The notes under the pieces were generated by a model that made no database searches, was not told where the DNA came from, and worked only from the letters and a program-made list of their open reading frames with translations. Shown in pieces: positions 23,204-30,625 of a stretch of 64,000 bases of DNA (the stretch's first letter is position 1; each line of letters begins with the position of its first letter). Both the position numbers and the translations under genes were made by a program. The stretch lies in the NCBI GenBank assembly GCA_963771295.1, contig CAVYTB010000013.1:868001-932000 (forward strand), read 5' to 3'. The stretch comes from Acidiferrum sp963771295. GTDB lineage: Bacteria > Acidobacteriota > Terriglobia > Acidiferrales > UBA7541.

Positions 23204-24097
23204 TTAGCGGGGCAGTTTGTCGTACATCATCAGGCCCAGCAGGATCGGGATGTGCATCACCGTGGCGTGCATGAGCCACTTGGCGCGGCTATTTGTTTTG
23301 GCGTAGGCGGCCCACAGGCACACCTGCACGAGCGCGGTGCAGGTGACCAGGGCGCCGAAGAAATACAGCACGCCGGCAAAGCCCATGATGGCGGGCAGCA
23401 GGCTGACAGCTACAAGAATGGCGGCGTAGAGAACGATCTGGCGAAATGTACGCGTGCCGTCCTTATCGACGACGGGAAGCATCAGAATTCCGGCGCGGGC
23501 ATAGTCTTCGCGGTACATCCAGGAAATGGCGTGGAAGTGAGGAAACTGCCAGAAGAAAAGGATCGCGAAGAGCAGCCACGCGCCAGCGTCAAGTTTGCCG
23601 GTGGCAGCGGCCCAGCCAATCATGGGCGGAATAGCGCCGGGAATTGCACCGATGAAGGTGGCCCAGACGGTGCGCTTTTTGAGAGGCGTGTACGCGAGCA
23701 GATAGCTGACGCTGGTGATTATGCCGAGCAGGCAGGCGAGATAGCCTGCGACGAAGAACAGGTCGATGGCGCCAGCGATGCACAGCGCCACGCCGAAGCG
23801 CAAAGCTTCGGCGGGCATGAGCTGGCCGGTGGGAAGCGGGCGAGACGCAGTGCGGCGCATGTAGCGGTCAGACTCGCGTTCGATGTAATGATTCAGCGCT
23901 GCGGTGCCGGCGGCAATCATCATAGTGGCGAAGACAACGTGCAGCATGTGCAGCCAGTCGATAGGACCGCGAGCACCCATGTAAAAGCCGGCGCCAGTGG
24001 TCATCAGCACAAGGAAGGAAACATCGGGCTTGGTGAGCGAGATGTAGGCGCCCAACTTGTTCGATTGAGTTAGCTCGGATGTCCGGGCTGTGCTCAT
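23204..24097 (-). CDS. ctaB: protoheme IX farnesyltransferase (heme O synthase)
   Basis: A 297-residue UbiA-type prenyltransferase converting heme B and farnesyl-PP to heme O. The prenyl-PP/Mg motif is NHYIERESDRYMRRTASRPL (about residues 75-95), and the second conserved loop is YTPLKKRTVWATFIGAIPGA with PPMIGWAA. About nine membrane helices. ATG 24097 (MSTARTSELTQSNKLGAYIS) overlaps the ctaA stop by four bases, so the two are coupled. The frame continues 63 codons upstream, but that overlaps ctaA and is not family-like. Confidence 0.96.
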   Translation of the reverse strand: MSTARTSELTQSNKLGAYISLTKPDVSFLVLMTTGAGFYMGARGPIDWLHMLHVVFATMMIAAGTAALNHYIERESDRYMRRTASRPLPTGQLMPAEALRFGVALCIAGAIDLFFVAGYLACLLGIITSVSYLLAYTPLKKRTVWATFIGAIPGAIPPMIGWAAATGKLDAGAWLLFAILFFWQFPHFHAISWMYREDYARAGILMLPVVDKDGTRTFRQIVLYAAILVAVSLLPAIMGFAGVLYFFGALVTCTALVQVCLWAAYAKTNSRAKWLMHATVMHIPILLGLMMYDKLPR

Positions 24098-25020
24098 TGA
24101 GCGGGCACCTCTCCTCGCGTGGTGGCAAAAATCATTTCGCGTTTGCGCGGGACAAGACGATAGCACAAAAGCACCGCGATGATGGAGGTGGCGAACAGGA
24201 TGGCGCCTACCACGGTGTGAACCACGGTGAACGCGACCATCACCGGCATGGGTTGAGGATCGCCAGCCGTAGCGATGCGCGACCATAGCGAGCCGATGCC
24301 GAGAAGGAGCTGGATGCCAACGATGGCGTGCAGCAACATGCGCACGCGGGAAATTTCGCGCACCTGCGGAAAGCGGCGGCGCAGCACGGCGGCGGTCCAG
24401 ACGACCATGCCGAGCACAAGCACGGAACCGATCACGTGGGGCTTAACGGAAATGTACTGGTGGCGAAAGCCGGCGCCGGCGAGCACTTGCAGGAAAATGA
24501 TCGCGGCGTTGAGCGTGACAATGGAGTGGATGGGCGGCGCGCCTTGATCTTCATATTGCGGAAGATTCTCCATCCACCAGTGGCTGGTGAAGAAGGCGAT
24601 GCTGACCAGGATGGCAAACATGATTTCGGCGGTGCAGGCATGCATCACCGGCAGCCAGTAATGCAGCAGTTTCAGGACAGTGAGGCCGCCGAGGATGCCC
24701 TGAACGATAACGCCGGCAAGCGCGATGAATCCGAGGGCGCGAAGCCAGGGGCGCTCTTCTTTTTTCCAAAGTAGTCCGGCAAGAACGGTTATGAATACGC
24801 CGAGGATGAAAGCAATCACGCGGTGGGAATGTTCATACAAAGCGCCGCCGGTGAGGAAGCGAAGTGGAGGAAACCAAGTGCCGAAAGATGTGGGCCAGTC
24901 CGCAACTGATAGTGCCGCATCTTTTGAGGTGACCAGAGCGCCAGCGGTGAGGAGGAGCGTGGCCCAACAAACTACGAAAATTGCAAATTTATGAATTCCC
25001 GCATGATACGTCGCCTTCAT
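24094..25020 (-). CDS. ctaA: heme A synthase (CtaA/COX15)
   Basis: A 308-residue protein with eight helices that oxidises the heme O methyl group to a formyl group. Two pseudo-symmetric four-helix halves carry heme-ligand histidines: YEHSHRVIAFILGV and HYWLPVMHACTAEIMF in the N half, KPHVIGSVLVLGMVV and FTVVHTVVGAILF in the C half. The N-terminus has the family-typical GALVTSKDAALSVADWPTSF. It directly precedes ctaB with an ATGA overlap. It sits 82 bases after hemH, with a class B palindrome in between. Confidence 0.95.
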   Translation of the reverse strand: MKATYHAGIHKFAIFVVCWATLLLTAGALVTSKDAALSVADWPTSFGTWFPPLRFLTGGALYEHSHRVIAFILGVFITVLAGLLWKKEERPWLRALGFIALAGVIVQGILGGLTVLKLLHYWLPVMHACTAEIMFAILVSIAFFTSHWWMENLPQYEDQGAPPIHSIVTLNAAIIFLQVLAGAGFRHQYISVKPHVIGSVLVLGMVVWTAAVLRRRFPQVREISRVRMLLHAIVGIQLLLGIGSLWSRIATAGDPQPMPVMVAFTVVHTVVGAILFATSIIAVLLCYRLVPRKREMIFATTRGEVPAQ

Positions 25021-25065
25021 GATTTCGGGCCCCGATTCCCGAAACGAAGATTATAGCGCGAAAAG

Positions 25066-25093
25066 AACCGGTCTAAAGACCCGCCACTACAAA
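25066..25093. repeat. short palindromic repeat (class B)
   Basis: AACCGGTCTAAAGACCCGCC then ACTACAAA; GGTCTAAAGACC is a near-perfect stem. It lies between hemH and ctaA. Confidence 0.6.
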
Positions 25094-25102
25094 ACGGAAG
25101 GA

Positions 25103-26110
25103 TTAGTCGTGAGGGACTTCTACGGCGCGGAGGACCAGATCTTTCAGGGCGCCAATGAAGAGCGGGGAGTCGCCGACGGCGGGCATCATGCGAAAGCGCT
25201 CGATGCCCCATTTTTTTGCATCGATGCGGCCATCAATGTTGATTTCGTGCAGGGTTTCGATGTGCTCGGTGACGAAGGAAATGGGAACGATCAAGGCTTC
25301 CTTGACGCCTTCGTGGCCCAGTCGTTCGAGAGTGCCAAGGAAAGAAGGCTCAAGCCATTTGGCGGGGCCGACTTTGCTTTGGAAGCAGAGGATGTGCTGG
25401 CGCGGCCAATTCGCAAAGCGCGCGGCTCCCTGCTCGCAAACCAGGCGCACGGTTTCCGCAATGTGGCGAGGGTAAGGATCGCCCTTTTCGACCAGGCTCA
25501 TAGGCAATCCGTGCGCGCTGAAGATCAGCGGAATGCGTGAACTGTCAGGAAACTGGCGCAGGATTTTGCCGATGTTGGTGGTGAGCGCCTGGATGTAGAG
25601 CGGGTGGTCGTAGAAATGGTCGATGCTGCGCTCGGGAAGATCGTCCTTGGGTTCGCCGTAGACGCGGCGCCATTCTTTGAGGCTGCTGAGCGTGGTGGCG
25701 TAGGAATAGTGGGGATACAAAGGGAGAAGGACGAGTTCATCAAGGCGGCCGGCGTTTTTAATCGCAGCGACAGCGTCTTCCGTGAGCGGCTTCCAGTAAC
25801 GCATGGCGGTGACGGCGACAGGGTCGATGAAAGGCCGCAAAGCGGCGACAAGCTTGGTGCGCTGGCGTTCAGTGAGGATGCCAATCGGAGAGCGGCGACC
25901 GATCATGCCGTAACGCTGGGCCACCGGAACGCTGCGTTTTTTGGCAATGTAGCGAGCCAGCGGGCCACGGATGAAATTAAACGGGCCGAGCGGAATGATG
26001 TCGGGGTCGAGAAACAGATTGCGCAGGAAGGGCTCGACGGTATCAAGAGAATCCGGGCCGCCCAGTTGGAAGAGGACAATGCCGACGCTTTTTTTTTGAT
26101 TGCTGGCCAA
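25103..26110 (-). CDS. hemH: ferrochelatase
   Basis: A 335-residue enzyme inserting Fe2+ into protoporphyrin IX. Family features seen: ALSSFQLGGPDSLD-like opening (VGIVLFQLGGPDSLDTVEPF), LYPHYSYATTLSSLKEW, the catalytic segment IPLIFSAHGLPMSLVEKGDP with the invariant His, CFQSKVGPAKWLEPS and PISFVTEHIETLHEIN. The start is TTG 26110, preceded by GGGGGGATG; an overlapping ATG is out of frame. A run of nine A bases just after the start encodes QKK. Located between ccmD and ctaA, so it supplies heme to both maturation and heme A synthesis. Confidence 0.95.
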   Translation of the reverse strand: MASNQKKSVGIVLFQLGGPDSLDTVEPFLRNLFLDPDIIPLGPFNFIRGPLARYIAKKRSVPVAQRYGMIGRRSPIGILTERQRTKLVAALRPFIDPVAVTAMRYWKPLTEDAVAAIKNAGRLDELVLLPLYPHYSYATTLSSLKEWRRVYGEPKDDLPERSIDHFYDHPLYIQALTTNIGKILRQFPDSSRIPLIFSAHGLPMSLVEKGDPYPRHIAETVRLVCEQGAARFANWPRQHILCFQSKVGPAKWLEPSFLGTLERLGHEGVKEALIVPISFVTEHIETLHEINIDGRIDAKKWGIERFRMMPAVGDSPLFIGALKDLVLRAVEVPHD

Positions 26111-26156
26111 CGTTCATCCCCCCAGAAGGTTTGATGCAGCATGCTCGCGCAAAAAG

Positions 26157-26181
26157 CCTCAAGCCTGAAGGCCTGAGCTAC
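26157..26181. repeat. short palindromic repeat (class C variant)
   Basis: CCTCAAGCCTGAAGGCCTGA followed by GCTAC. It overlaps the ccmD stop and separates ccmD from hemH. Confidence 0.45.
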
Positions 26182-26321
26182 GGGCGCCGATCCATGGAAC
26201 TCTTTAAGCGCTCGATGTCCGCACGAAGCGCGGAGGTGCGCTTTACGATGGTGAGAAAAAAAACGAAGAAGACTCCCCATCCGATGATGTAAGCCGCAAA
26301 AACGCTGTCCAGGTTTTTCAT
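26178..26321 (-). CDS. ccmD: CcmD-like small membrane protein
   Basis: A 47-residue ORF: MKNLDSVFAAYIIGWGVFFV, FFLTIVKRTSALRADIERLK, SSMDRRP. One membrane helix with the CcmD-type order (acidic residue, aromatic 'AAYIIGW', helix, basic cytoplasmic tail). CcmD helps release holo-CcmE from the CcmABC complex. Its ATG overlaps the ccmC stop (ATGA), as expected for this pair. It is too short for routine ORF calling, but context and pattern are convincing. The stop codon lies inside a class C palindrome. Confidence 0.82.
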   Translation of the reverse strand: MKNLDSVFAAYIIGWGVFFVFFLTIVKRTSALRADIERLKSSMDRRP

Positions 26322-26995
26322 TGTGCCTCCGCTTCGCGCTGAAGAAGATCAACGTCGTGCCGCATTTTCTCGAGGATATAGCGTTCCACAATCAGGAACG
26401 CAACAAACACGTGCATCACGAAAACGTTAAAGAAGAAGACTTTGCTCATGGTGGGGTCGAGGCCGGAGCCGGTGCCACCCATAATCACCGGCGCGGGATG
26501 CTGAGTGCGCCACCAGCGAATGGAGAAAAAGACCAGAGGAACATCGAGAAAGGCGAAAACACCGAACAGTGCGCTGAGGAGGGCGCGGCGGCCGGGTTCT
26601 TCGATAAGGGAACGTAAGAGCAAGTAGGAAACGTACAGCAGCCAGAGCACGAATGTGGAAGTGAGGCGGGCGTCCCAGGTCCACCAGATGCCCCAAACAG
26701 GATGAGCCCAGATGGGACCAGTGATGAGCACAATCGTGATGCACGCAAGGCCGACTTCAGCGCATGTGACGCCGAGCCAGTCGTATTGTTCACGACGCTT
26801 CCAGATGTAAAGCAGATTGGCCACGAAGCACACGAAGAAAACCATTTCGCCGGCCCAGGCGGTGGCGGCGTGAAAATAAAAAATACGCTGAATGACGCCC
26901 ATGGTGCGTTCGGTGGGAGCCACGAAGAAGTTGGCGTAGGCAGCCGCAATCACCAGCAACACGGCCACGGCGCCGAACAGAATGCGTTTTGCCAT
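26318..26995 (-). CDS. ccmC: heme exporter protein CcmC
   Basis: A 225-residue protein of six helices with the heme-handling tryptophan-rich motif WGIWWTWDARLTSTFVLWLL (WGxxWxWD, about residues 116-135). Conserved external histidines are in YFHAATAW and near the C-terminus (NVFVMHVF). CcmC loads heme onto CcmE in the periplasm. ATG start MAKRILFGAVAVLLVIAAAY. It lies 6 bases after ccmB and overlaps ccmD. Confidence 0.96.
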   Translation of the reverse strand: MAKRILFGAVAVLLVIAAAYANFFVAPTERTMGVIQRIFYFHAATAWAGEMVFFVCFVANLLYIWKRREQYDWLGVTCAEVGLACITIVLITGPIWAHPVWGIWWTWDARLTSTFVLWLLYVSYLLLRSLIEEPGRRALLSALFGVFAFLDVPLVFFSIRWWRTQHPAPVIMGGTGSGLDPTMSKVFFFNVFVMHVFVAFLIVERYILEKMRHDVDLLQREAEAQ

Positions 26996-27001
26996 CGCGG
27001 A

Positions 27002-27676
27002 TCATTCCTCCAGGAAATATTGGCCGAAAAGCCATAGGGCCGTCAAAAAGATCAGATCAAAAACTGCGAGGAACGCAATTCCCTTCCATTGTACGACCGG
27101 GTTGCGATCCAGCAGTCCAGCGGTGACGATGGAGCTGACCACCAGAACTGGCGTGAGCAGCGGCAACAACAGCAGCGGCAGCAGCAGTTCGCGCATGCGG
27201 GCTTGCGCGGAGATGGCGGAAATCGCCGTGCCGGTAACGGCGATGCCGAGGCTGCCAATAAATAGAACAAGGATGAGAATGGGAAGATTCGGCAGAACCG
27301 GAATGTTGTAGAAGACCGTGAAGATCGGCAGCATGACGATTTCTGTGAGCAGCAGGAACAGGGTGTTGGCGAGAAGTTTCGCGAGGAAGATGGAGAATGG
27401 ATCGCTGACAGCGAGACGCAATGAACTGAGCGTATCGTTCACCTGTTCCCGCAGGAAGCAGGACTGAAACATCAGAGAAGCGGCGAAGAGGATGGCCAGC
27501 CACAGAAGGCCGGGAGCAAATTGGCGAGCTTCTTCGGTGCCGGGATTGACGGTAAAGCTGAACAGCACCAGAACGATGACGATGAACACGCAGGTGGTGG
27601 TGAGCAGCTCGCGGGAACGAAACTCCGTGCGCAATTCTTTGCCAAGCAGGACGGAGGTGTTGGAGAGGAGGCTCAT
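27002..27676 (-). CDS. ccmB: heme exporter protein CcmB
   Basis: A 224-residue ABC-transporter membrane subunit with six helices. Family features: KELRTEFRSRELLTTTCVF at the N-terminus, ARQFAPGLLWLAILFAASLM, then REQVNDTLSSLRLAVSDPFS and KLLANTLFLLLTEIVMLPIF. It pairs with CcmA to drive release of holo-CcmE by ATP hydrolysis. It lies between ccmA and ccmC with gaps of 6 bases on each side. Complete. Confidence 0.95.
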   Translation of the reverse strand: MSLLSNTSVLLGKELRTEFRSRELLTTTCVFIVIVLVLFSFTVNPGTEEARQFAPGLLWLAILFAASLMFQSCFLREQVNDTLSSLRLAVSDPFSIFLAKLLANTLFLLLTEIVMLPIFTVFYNIPVLPNLPILILVLFIGSLGIAVTGTAISAISAQARMRELLLPLLLLPLLTPVLVVSSIVTAGLLDRNPVVQWKGIAFLAVFDLIFLTALWLFGQYFLEE

Positions 27677-27682
27677 GGCGGG

Positions 27683-28384
27683 TCAGGCGACTCCGAAGGT
27701 GAGCACGGAACGGAGTGAGGCGCCGCCCGTGCTGGTGTCGGCGATGATTTTTCCGGCATCGATGTGAACGGCGCGGGTGGCGAGAGCGGAAATTTCTGAT
27801 TCGCCGTGGAGGCTCATCAGGATGGTGCCGCCGGCGTTGTGCATTTCGCGGAGCGCATTGGCGAGCCAGGTAATGCCGAGGGGATCGAGTCCCGTGGCAG
27901 GCTCATCGAAAAGCAGCACGGACGGCCGATGAATCAAAGCGCGAGCGATGGCAATGCGTTGGCGCATGCCGCGAGAAAAAGTGCGGACCAGGGAGTCGCG
28001 CCGATCGAATAGACCAACTTGATGAAGCAAATCCTCGGCGCGCGCGGAGGGGTTGGGAACACTTTGCAGTTTTGCGAAGAGGACGAGATTTTCCTCGGCG
28101 GAAAGTTCATCGTAAACCATGGTGGAGTGGCCGACGTAGCCGGGTCGCGCATGAGAAGTATTGGAAGCGGCGCCAGGAAAGGTGAGCTTGCCGGCGGTGG
28201 GCAGAACGATTTGCGCGGCGATGCGCAGCAGGGTGGTTTTTCCCGAGCCGTTGCGGCCTGCAAGGACGACGCATTCGCCGGGAGCGATTTCAAGGGAAAC
28301 GCGGCGAAGAGCGTAGAGTCCGCCATAACGCTTATCGATATTCTCGAAGCGCAGGCCGGTTGGAGGTAGAGTTGTCGCAGTCAC
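27683..28384 (-). CDS. ccmA: heme exporter ATP-binding protein CcmA
   Basis: A 233-residue ABC ATPase with Walker A LAGRNGSGKTTLLRIAAQIV, signature RTFSRGMRQRIAIARALIHR, Walker B VLLFDEPATGLDP and switch His (LMSLHGESE). The 'FSRGM' form of the signature is usual in CcmA. It powers release of heme-loaded CcmE with CcmB. ATG 28384 follows the CarbopepD/TM gene by 18 bases, continuing the operon. Confidence 0.95.
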   Translation of the reverse strand: MTATTLPPTGLRFENIDKRYGGLYALRRVSLEIAPGECVVLAGRNGSGKTTLLRIAAQIVLPTAGKLTFPGAASNTSHARPGYVGHSTMVYDELSAEENLVLFAKLQSVPNPSARAEDLLHQVGLFDRRDSLVRTFSRGMRQRIAIARALIHRPSVLLFDEPATGLDPLGITWLANALREMHNAGGTILMSLHGESEISALATRAVHIDAGKIIADTSTGGASLRSVLTFGVA

Positions 28385-28402
28385 GGGAGAAGTAGCGAAC
28401 GT

Positions 28403-29752
28403 TTAACCGCGCACGAGATCGCGCAGCAGTTTTTCTACGCGCGTCTTTTCGCGGGCGTAATCCTCATCGGAAATCGTGCCGGCCTGTTTGCGCAATTCCA
28501 GTCGAAAAACGTCTTCTTTCAGCGATTCCAGATTGGCGTTCACTTGCGCATTCACAGAAGCCACGGAAGAAGCCAGCACCGCCGCCGATGCTGAGGTGGC
28601 TGACTGATCCGGAACAGGGGTTCGCGCTGAAGAGGCAGTTGCCGGCTTTGCTTTCGCTGATTTTTTGTGCGCAGCGTCAGACTCAGGGGCGTCGAGATCA
28701 TCGTCCGGGCCCTGCACGACTACAACTTTTTTGCGGCTTAAGAGAATCGCAAGACCGGCGAATCCAGCAAGAAGCAGCGTCAGCAGCGGCCACTTAAATT
28801 CATTCAGGCGGCCGGGCACGGCTTGCACGTCTTGCGTTTGCGTGCGCGAGTTCCCTTCCTGCGGCATCCCACTCTGGCCTGCGCTTTGCGCGTCGCCGCC
28901 ACTGGCATCGGCAGCTTGCGGCGCGGCTACGCCAGAAAGCTTCACGTTGAAACCCGCCTTTGCGGCCAGCGGCTCGTGCGTGAATATGAACATGCCTTGT
29001 TCCTGGCCGGCAGCTTTCAGGCCTTCGCCAGTGATCGTGACACCTGGAGGAACGACGACGAGCGTGTTCACGCCGGGATAAACGGCGGTGAGCTTAAAGC
29101 TTGTAGCGCTGGCGGAATACGGCATTTCGTAAGACAGTCGGATGGAAGTGTCACCCGGGCGAAAGGGATAAGCGATAGCGATGCGGCCCTTGCCCTCGTC
29201 GATGGAAGCTTGCTGCACCGACATGCCGGAGGCGTTGACAGTGGAAACTTGTTGCAGCTTGGCTTTCTCCGGAATTGTAAATTCGAAGTTGCCCTCAGTG
29301 CGGAAGTAGGCTTCAGGAGGCTGCGAGGCGTTGCGAACGATATATTCCTCAGCGCCGATCAGCTTGTCGCTGCCGGGCTGAAAAATAATGATGTGGTTGG
29401 CGATGGAGACGGTTTTGATGTCCTTGGAGAGTTCGTAGATTTCGACTTCGACGTTGGGACGTCCCGGAGGGGCGAAGGTGTTGTAGCTGACGTCGTGATA
29501 GGTGGCGCGAACGAGGACCGGGGCTGCGCCGATGGCATCGTTGGTGATGGTGAAGTGCCCCTGGGCATCGCTTTTGGAGGAGCCAAGATCGCGCATGCCC
29601 TGGGTGGGGCTCAGGAGCGTCAAGTCGATATTGGGCGTGGCTTTGCCGGTGGTGCGATTGATGACCGTACCACTGAGCGTACCGGCATGAACGGCGGCGG
29701 CGAAAATTCCTGTGAGTGAGAGGGAAAGAAGGCGCGGCCAGAGTGCCTTCAT
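28403..29752 (-). CDS. exported CarbopepD-type protein with C-terminal TM and SHOCT-like tail, in the ccm operon
   Basis: A 449-residue protein. Signal peptide MKALWPRLLSLSLTGIFAAA, then a carboxypeptidase-regulatory-like domain (GTLSGTVINRTTGKATPNID), beta-rich middle, membrane helix WPLLTLLLAGFAGLAILLSR near residue 325, and a cytoplasmic charged part ending DVFRLELRKQAGTISDEDYA REKTRVEKLL. The end resembles a SHOCT motif and matches the helical segment of the next gene (FEHRAGKYSEGDYESM). It overlaps the ccmI-like gene by four bases. It is not a known Ccm component. Its place in the operon suggests an accessory membrane or assembly role; this is inference. Confidence 0.75.
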   Translation of the reverse strand: MKALWPRLLSLSLTGIFAAAVHAGTLSGTVINRTTGKATPNIDLTLLSPTQGMRDLGSSKSDAQGHFTITNDAIGAAPVLVRATYHDVSYNTFAPPGRPNVEVEIYELSKDIKTVSIANHIIIFQPGSDKLIGAEEYIVRNASQPPEAYFRTEGNFEFTIPEKAKLQQVSTVNASGMSVQQASIDEGKGRIAIAYPFRPGDTSIRLSYEMPYSASATSFKLTAVYPGVNTLVVVPPGVTITGEGLKAAGQEQGMFIFTHEPLAAKAGFNVKLSGVAAPQAADASGGDAQSAGQSGMPQEGNSRTQTQDVQAVPGRLNEFKWPLLTLLLAGFAGLAILLSRKKVVVVQGPDDDLDAPESDAAHKKSAKAKPATASSARTPVPDQSATSASAAVLASSVASVNAQVNANLESLKEDVFRLELRKQAGTISDEDYAREKTRVEKLLRDLVRG

Positions 29753-30123
29753 CGAGCGCCCCGGTCCACGGTGGCCGGGCGCGCAGGACGCGGGCGGCGG
29801 ACCTGTGATTCAGTGAACTGTTCAATTTCAGTGAGTGCCATTGCGGCTTCATTCTCCAAAACGGTTTTCATGGATTCGTAGTCGCCCTCGGAATATTTTC
29901 CGGCGCGATGCTCGAATTTAAGGTCGCGCAAATTGTCGTAGATGGCGTCGCGGCGCTCGAGGAGTTGATCGAGTTTGGTGCGGTGGGGCGCTAGATCGGA
30001 AGCATCGGGATGAATGTAAAAGACAAAAAGGAAAACGGCGGCGGCGAGACCGAGGCAAGCACCGAGGACAGCGTAATCGGCGGAGGAGGCTTCGAGCAGC
30101 AGTAGTGTTACAGCGAAGGGCAT
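29749..30123 (-). CDS. CcmI-N-terminus-like membrane protein
   Basis: A 124-residue protein: one or two membrane helices (YAVLGACLGLAAAVFLFVFY), then a helical cytoplasmic or loop domain RRDAIYDNLRDLKFEHRAGK, YSEGDYESMKTVLENEAAMA. 'LRDLxFExxxGKxxExDYxxxK' is the pattern of the N-terminal part of CcmI/CycH. The TPR half of CcmI is absent. In classical systems CcmI presents apocytochrome to CcmFH. It lies directly after ccmH (4-base gap) and before the CarbopepD gene. A reduced CcmI is the best reading, but orthology is uncertain. Confidence 0.65.
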   Translation of the reverse strand: MPFAVTLLLLEASSADYAVLGACLGLAAAVFLFVFYIHPDASDLAPHRTKLDQLLERRDAIYDNLRDLKFEHRAGKYSEGDYESMKTVLENEAAMALTEIEQFTESQVRRPRPARPATVDRGAR

Positions 30124-30127
30124 GGCG

Positions 30128-30625
30128 TTAGTCCTCTGTTTCGCGCGAGGCTTGGGCCCGCAAGCGATCGAGCGACTCGTTGGAAACAGTTGGACTGCCG
30201 GAGGCCGGGGGCCGGGCCTTCAGCCATTTCTTGATGACGAATGCAACCAGCGCGACGCCAAGAATAGCGTAAAAGAACGGCATAACCCAGGCGACGATGC
30301 CGAAGCCGTGCTTGGGTGGCTCGACGTACACGATCGCACCGTATTGGTTTACAAAGTCCTGGATGATCTGCTCTTGCGTTTCGCCCTTGGCCAGATGTGC
30401 GTCCACATCATTCAGCATGCCCTTGGCGGTTTCGCAGGGGCCAGAAAAAGCCCCGCCGGGATGCGAGCAGCCGCCCGCGCTCATGTCGCAACCGCGGCAC
30501 ATGCATTTAAGGTGCATGCCGATTTGCTTGGCTTGATCGGAGTAGGCGTGGAGATTGACGGCGAGGGGCGCGAGCGCGAGGCTCAGGACGACCACGAAGA
30601 AAATCAGTCTGCGCGGCTTAGTCAT
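30128..30625 (-). CDS. ccmH: cytochrome c maturation thiol protein CcmH
   Basis: A 165-residue protein: signal/anchor RRLIFFVVVLSLALAPLAVN, thiol domain, then a C-terminal helix GIVAWVMPFFYAILGVALVA. The redox site reads LKCMCRGCDMSAGGC, i.e. CxCxxC plus a later Cys, rather than the classical LRCxxC. The rest (ETQEQIIQDFVNQYGAIVYV) is typical CcmH three-helix sequence. CcmH keeps the apocytochrome CxxCH cysteines reduced for heme attachment by CcmF. It overlaps ccmF by 8 bases. Confidence 0.9.
   Translation of the reverse strand: MTKPRRLIFFVVVLSLALAPLAVNLHAYSDQAKQIGMHLKCMCRGCDMSAGGCSHPGGAFSGPCETAKGMLNDVDAHLAKGETQEQIIQDFVNQYGAIVYVEPPKHGFGIVAWVMPFFYAILGVALVAFVIKKWLKARPPASGSPTVSNESLDRLRAQASRETED

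Noticed and set aside
24098..24286. 63-codon N-terminal extension of ctaB.
   Set aside because: Overlaps ctaA, is His/Arg-rich and unlike the family; ATG 24097 has the coupled ATGA overlap.
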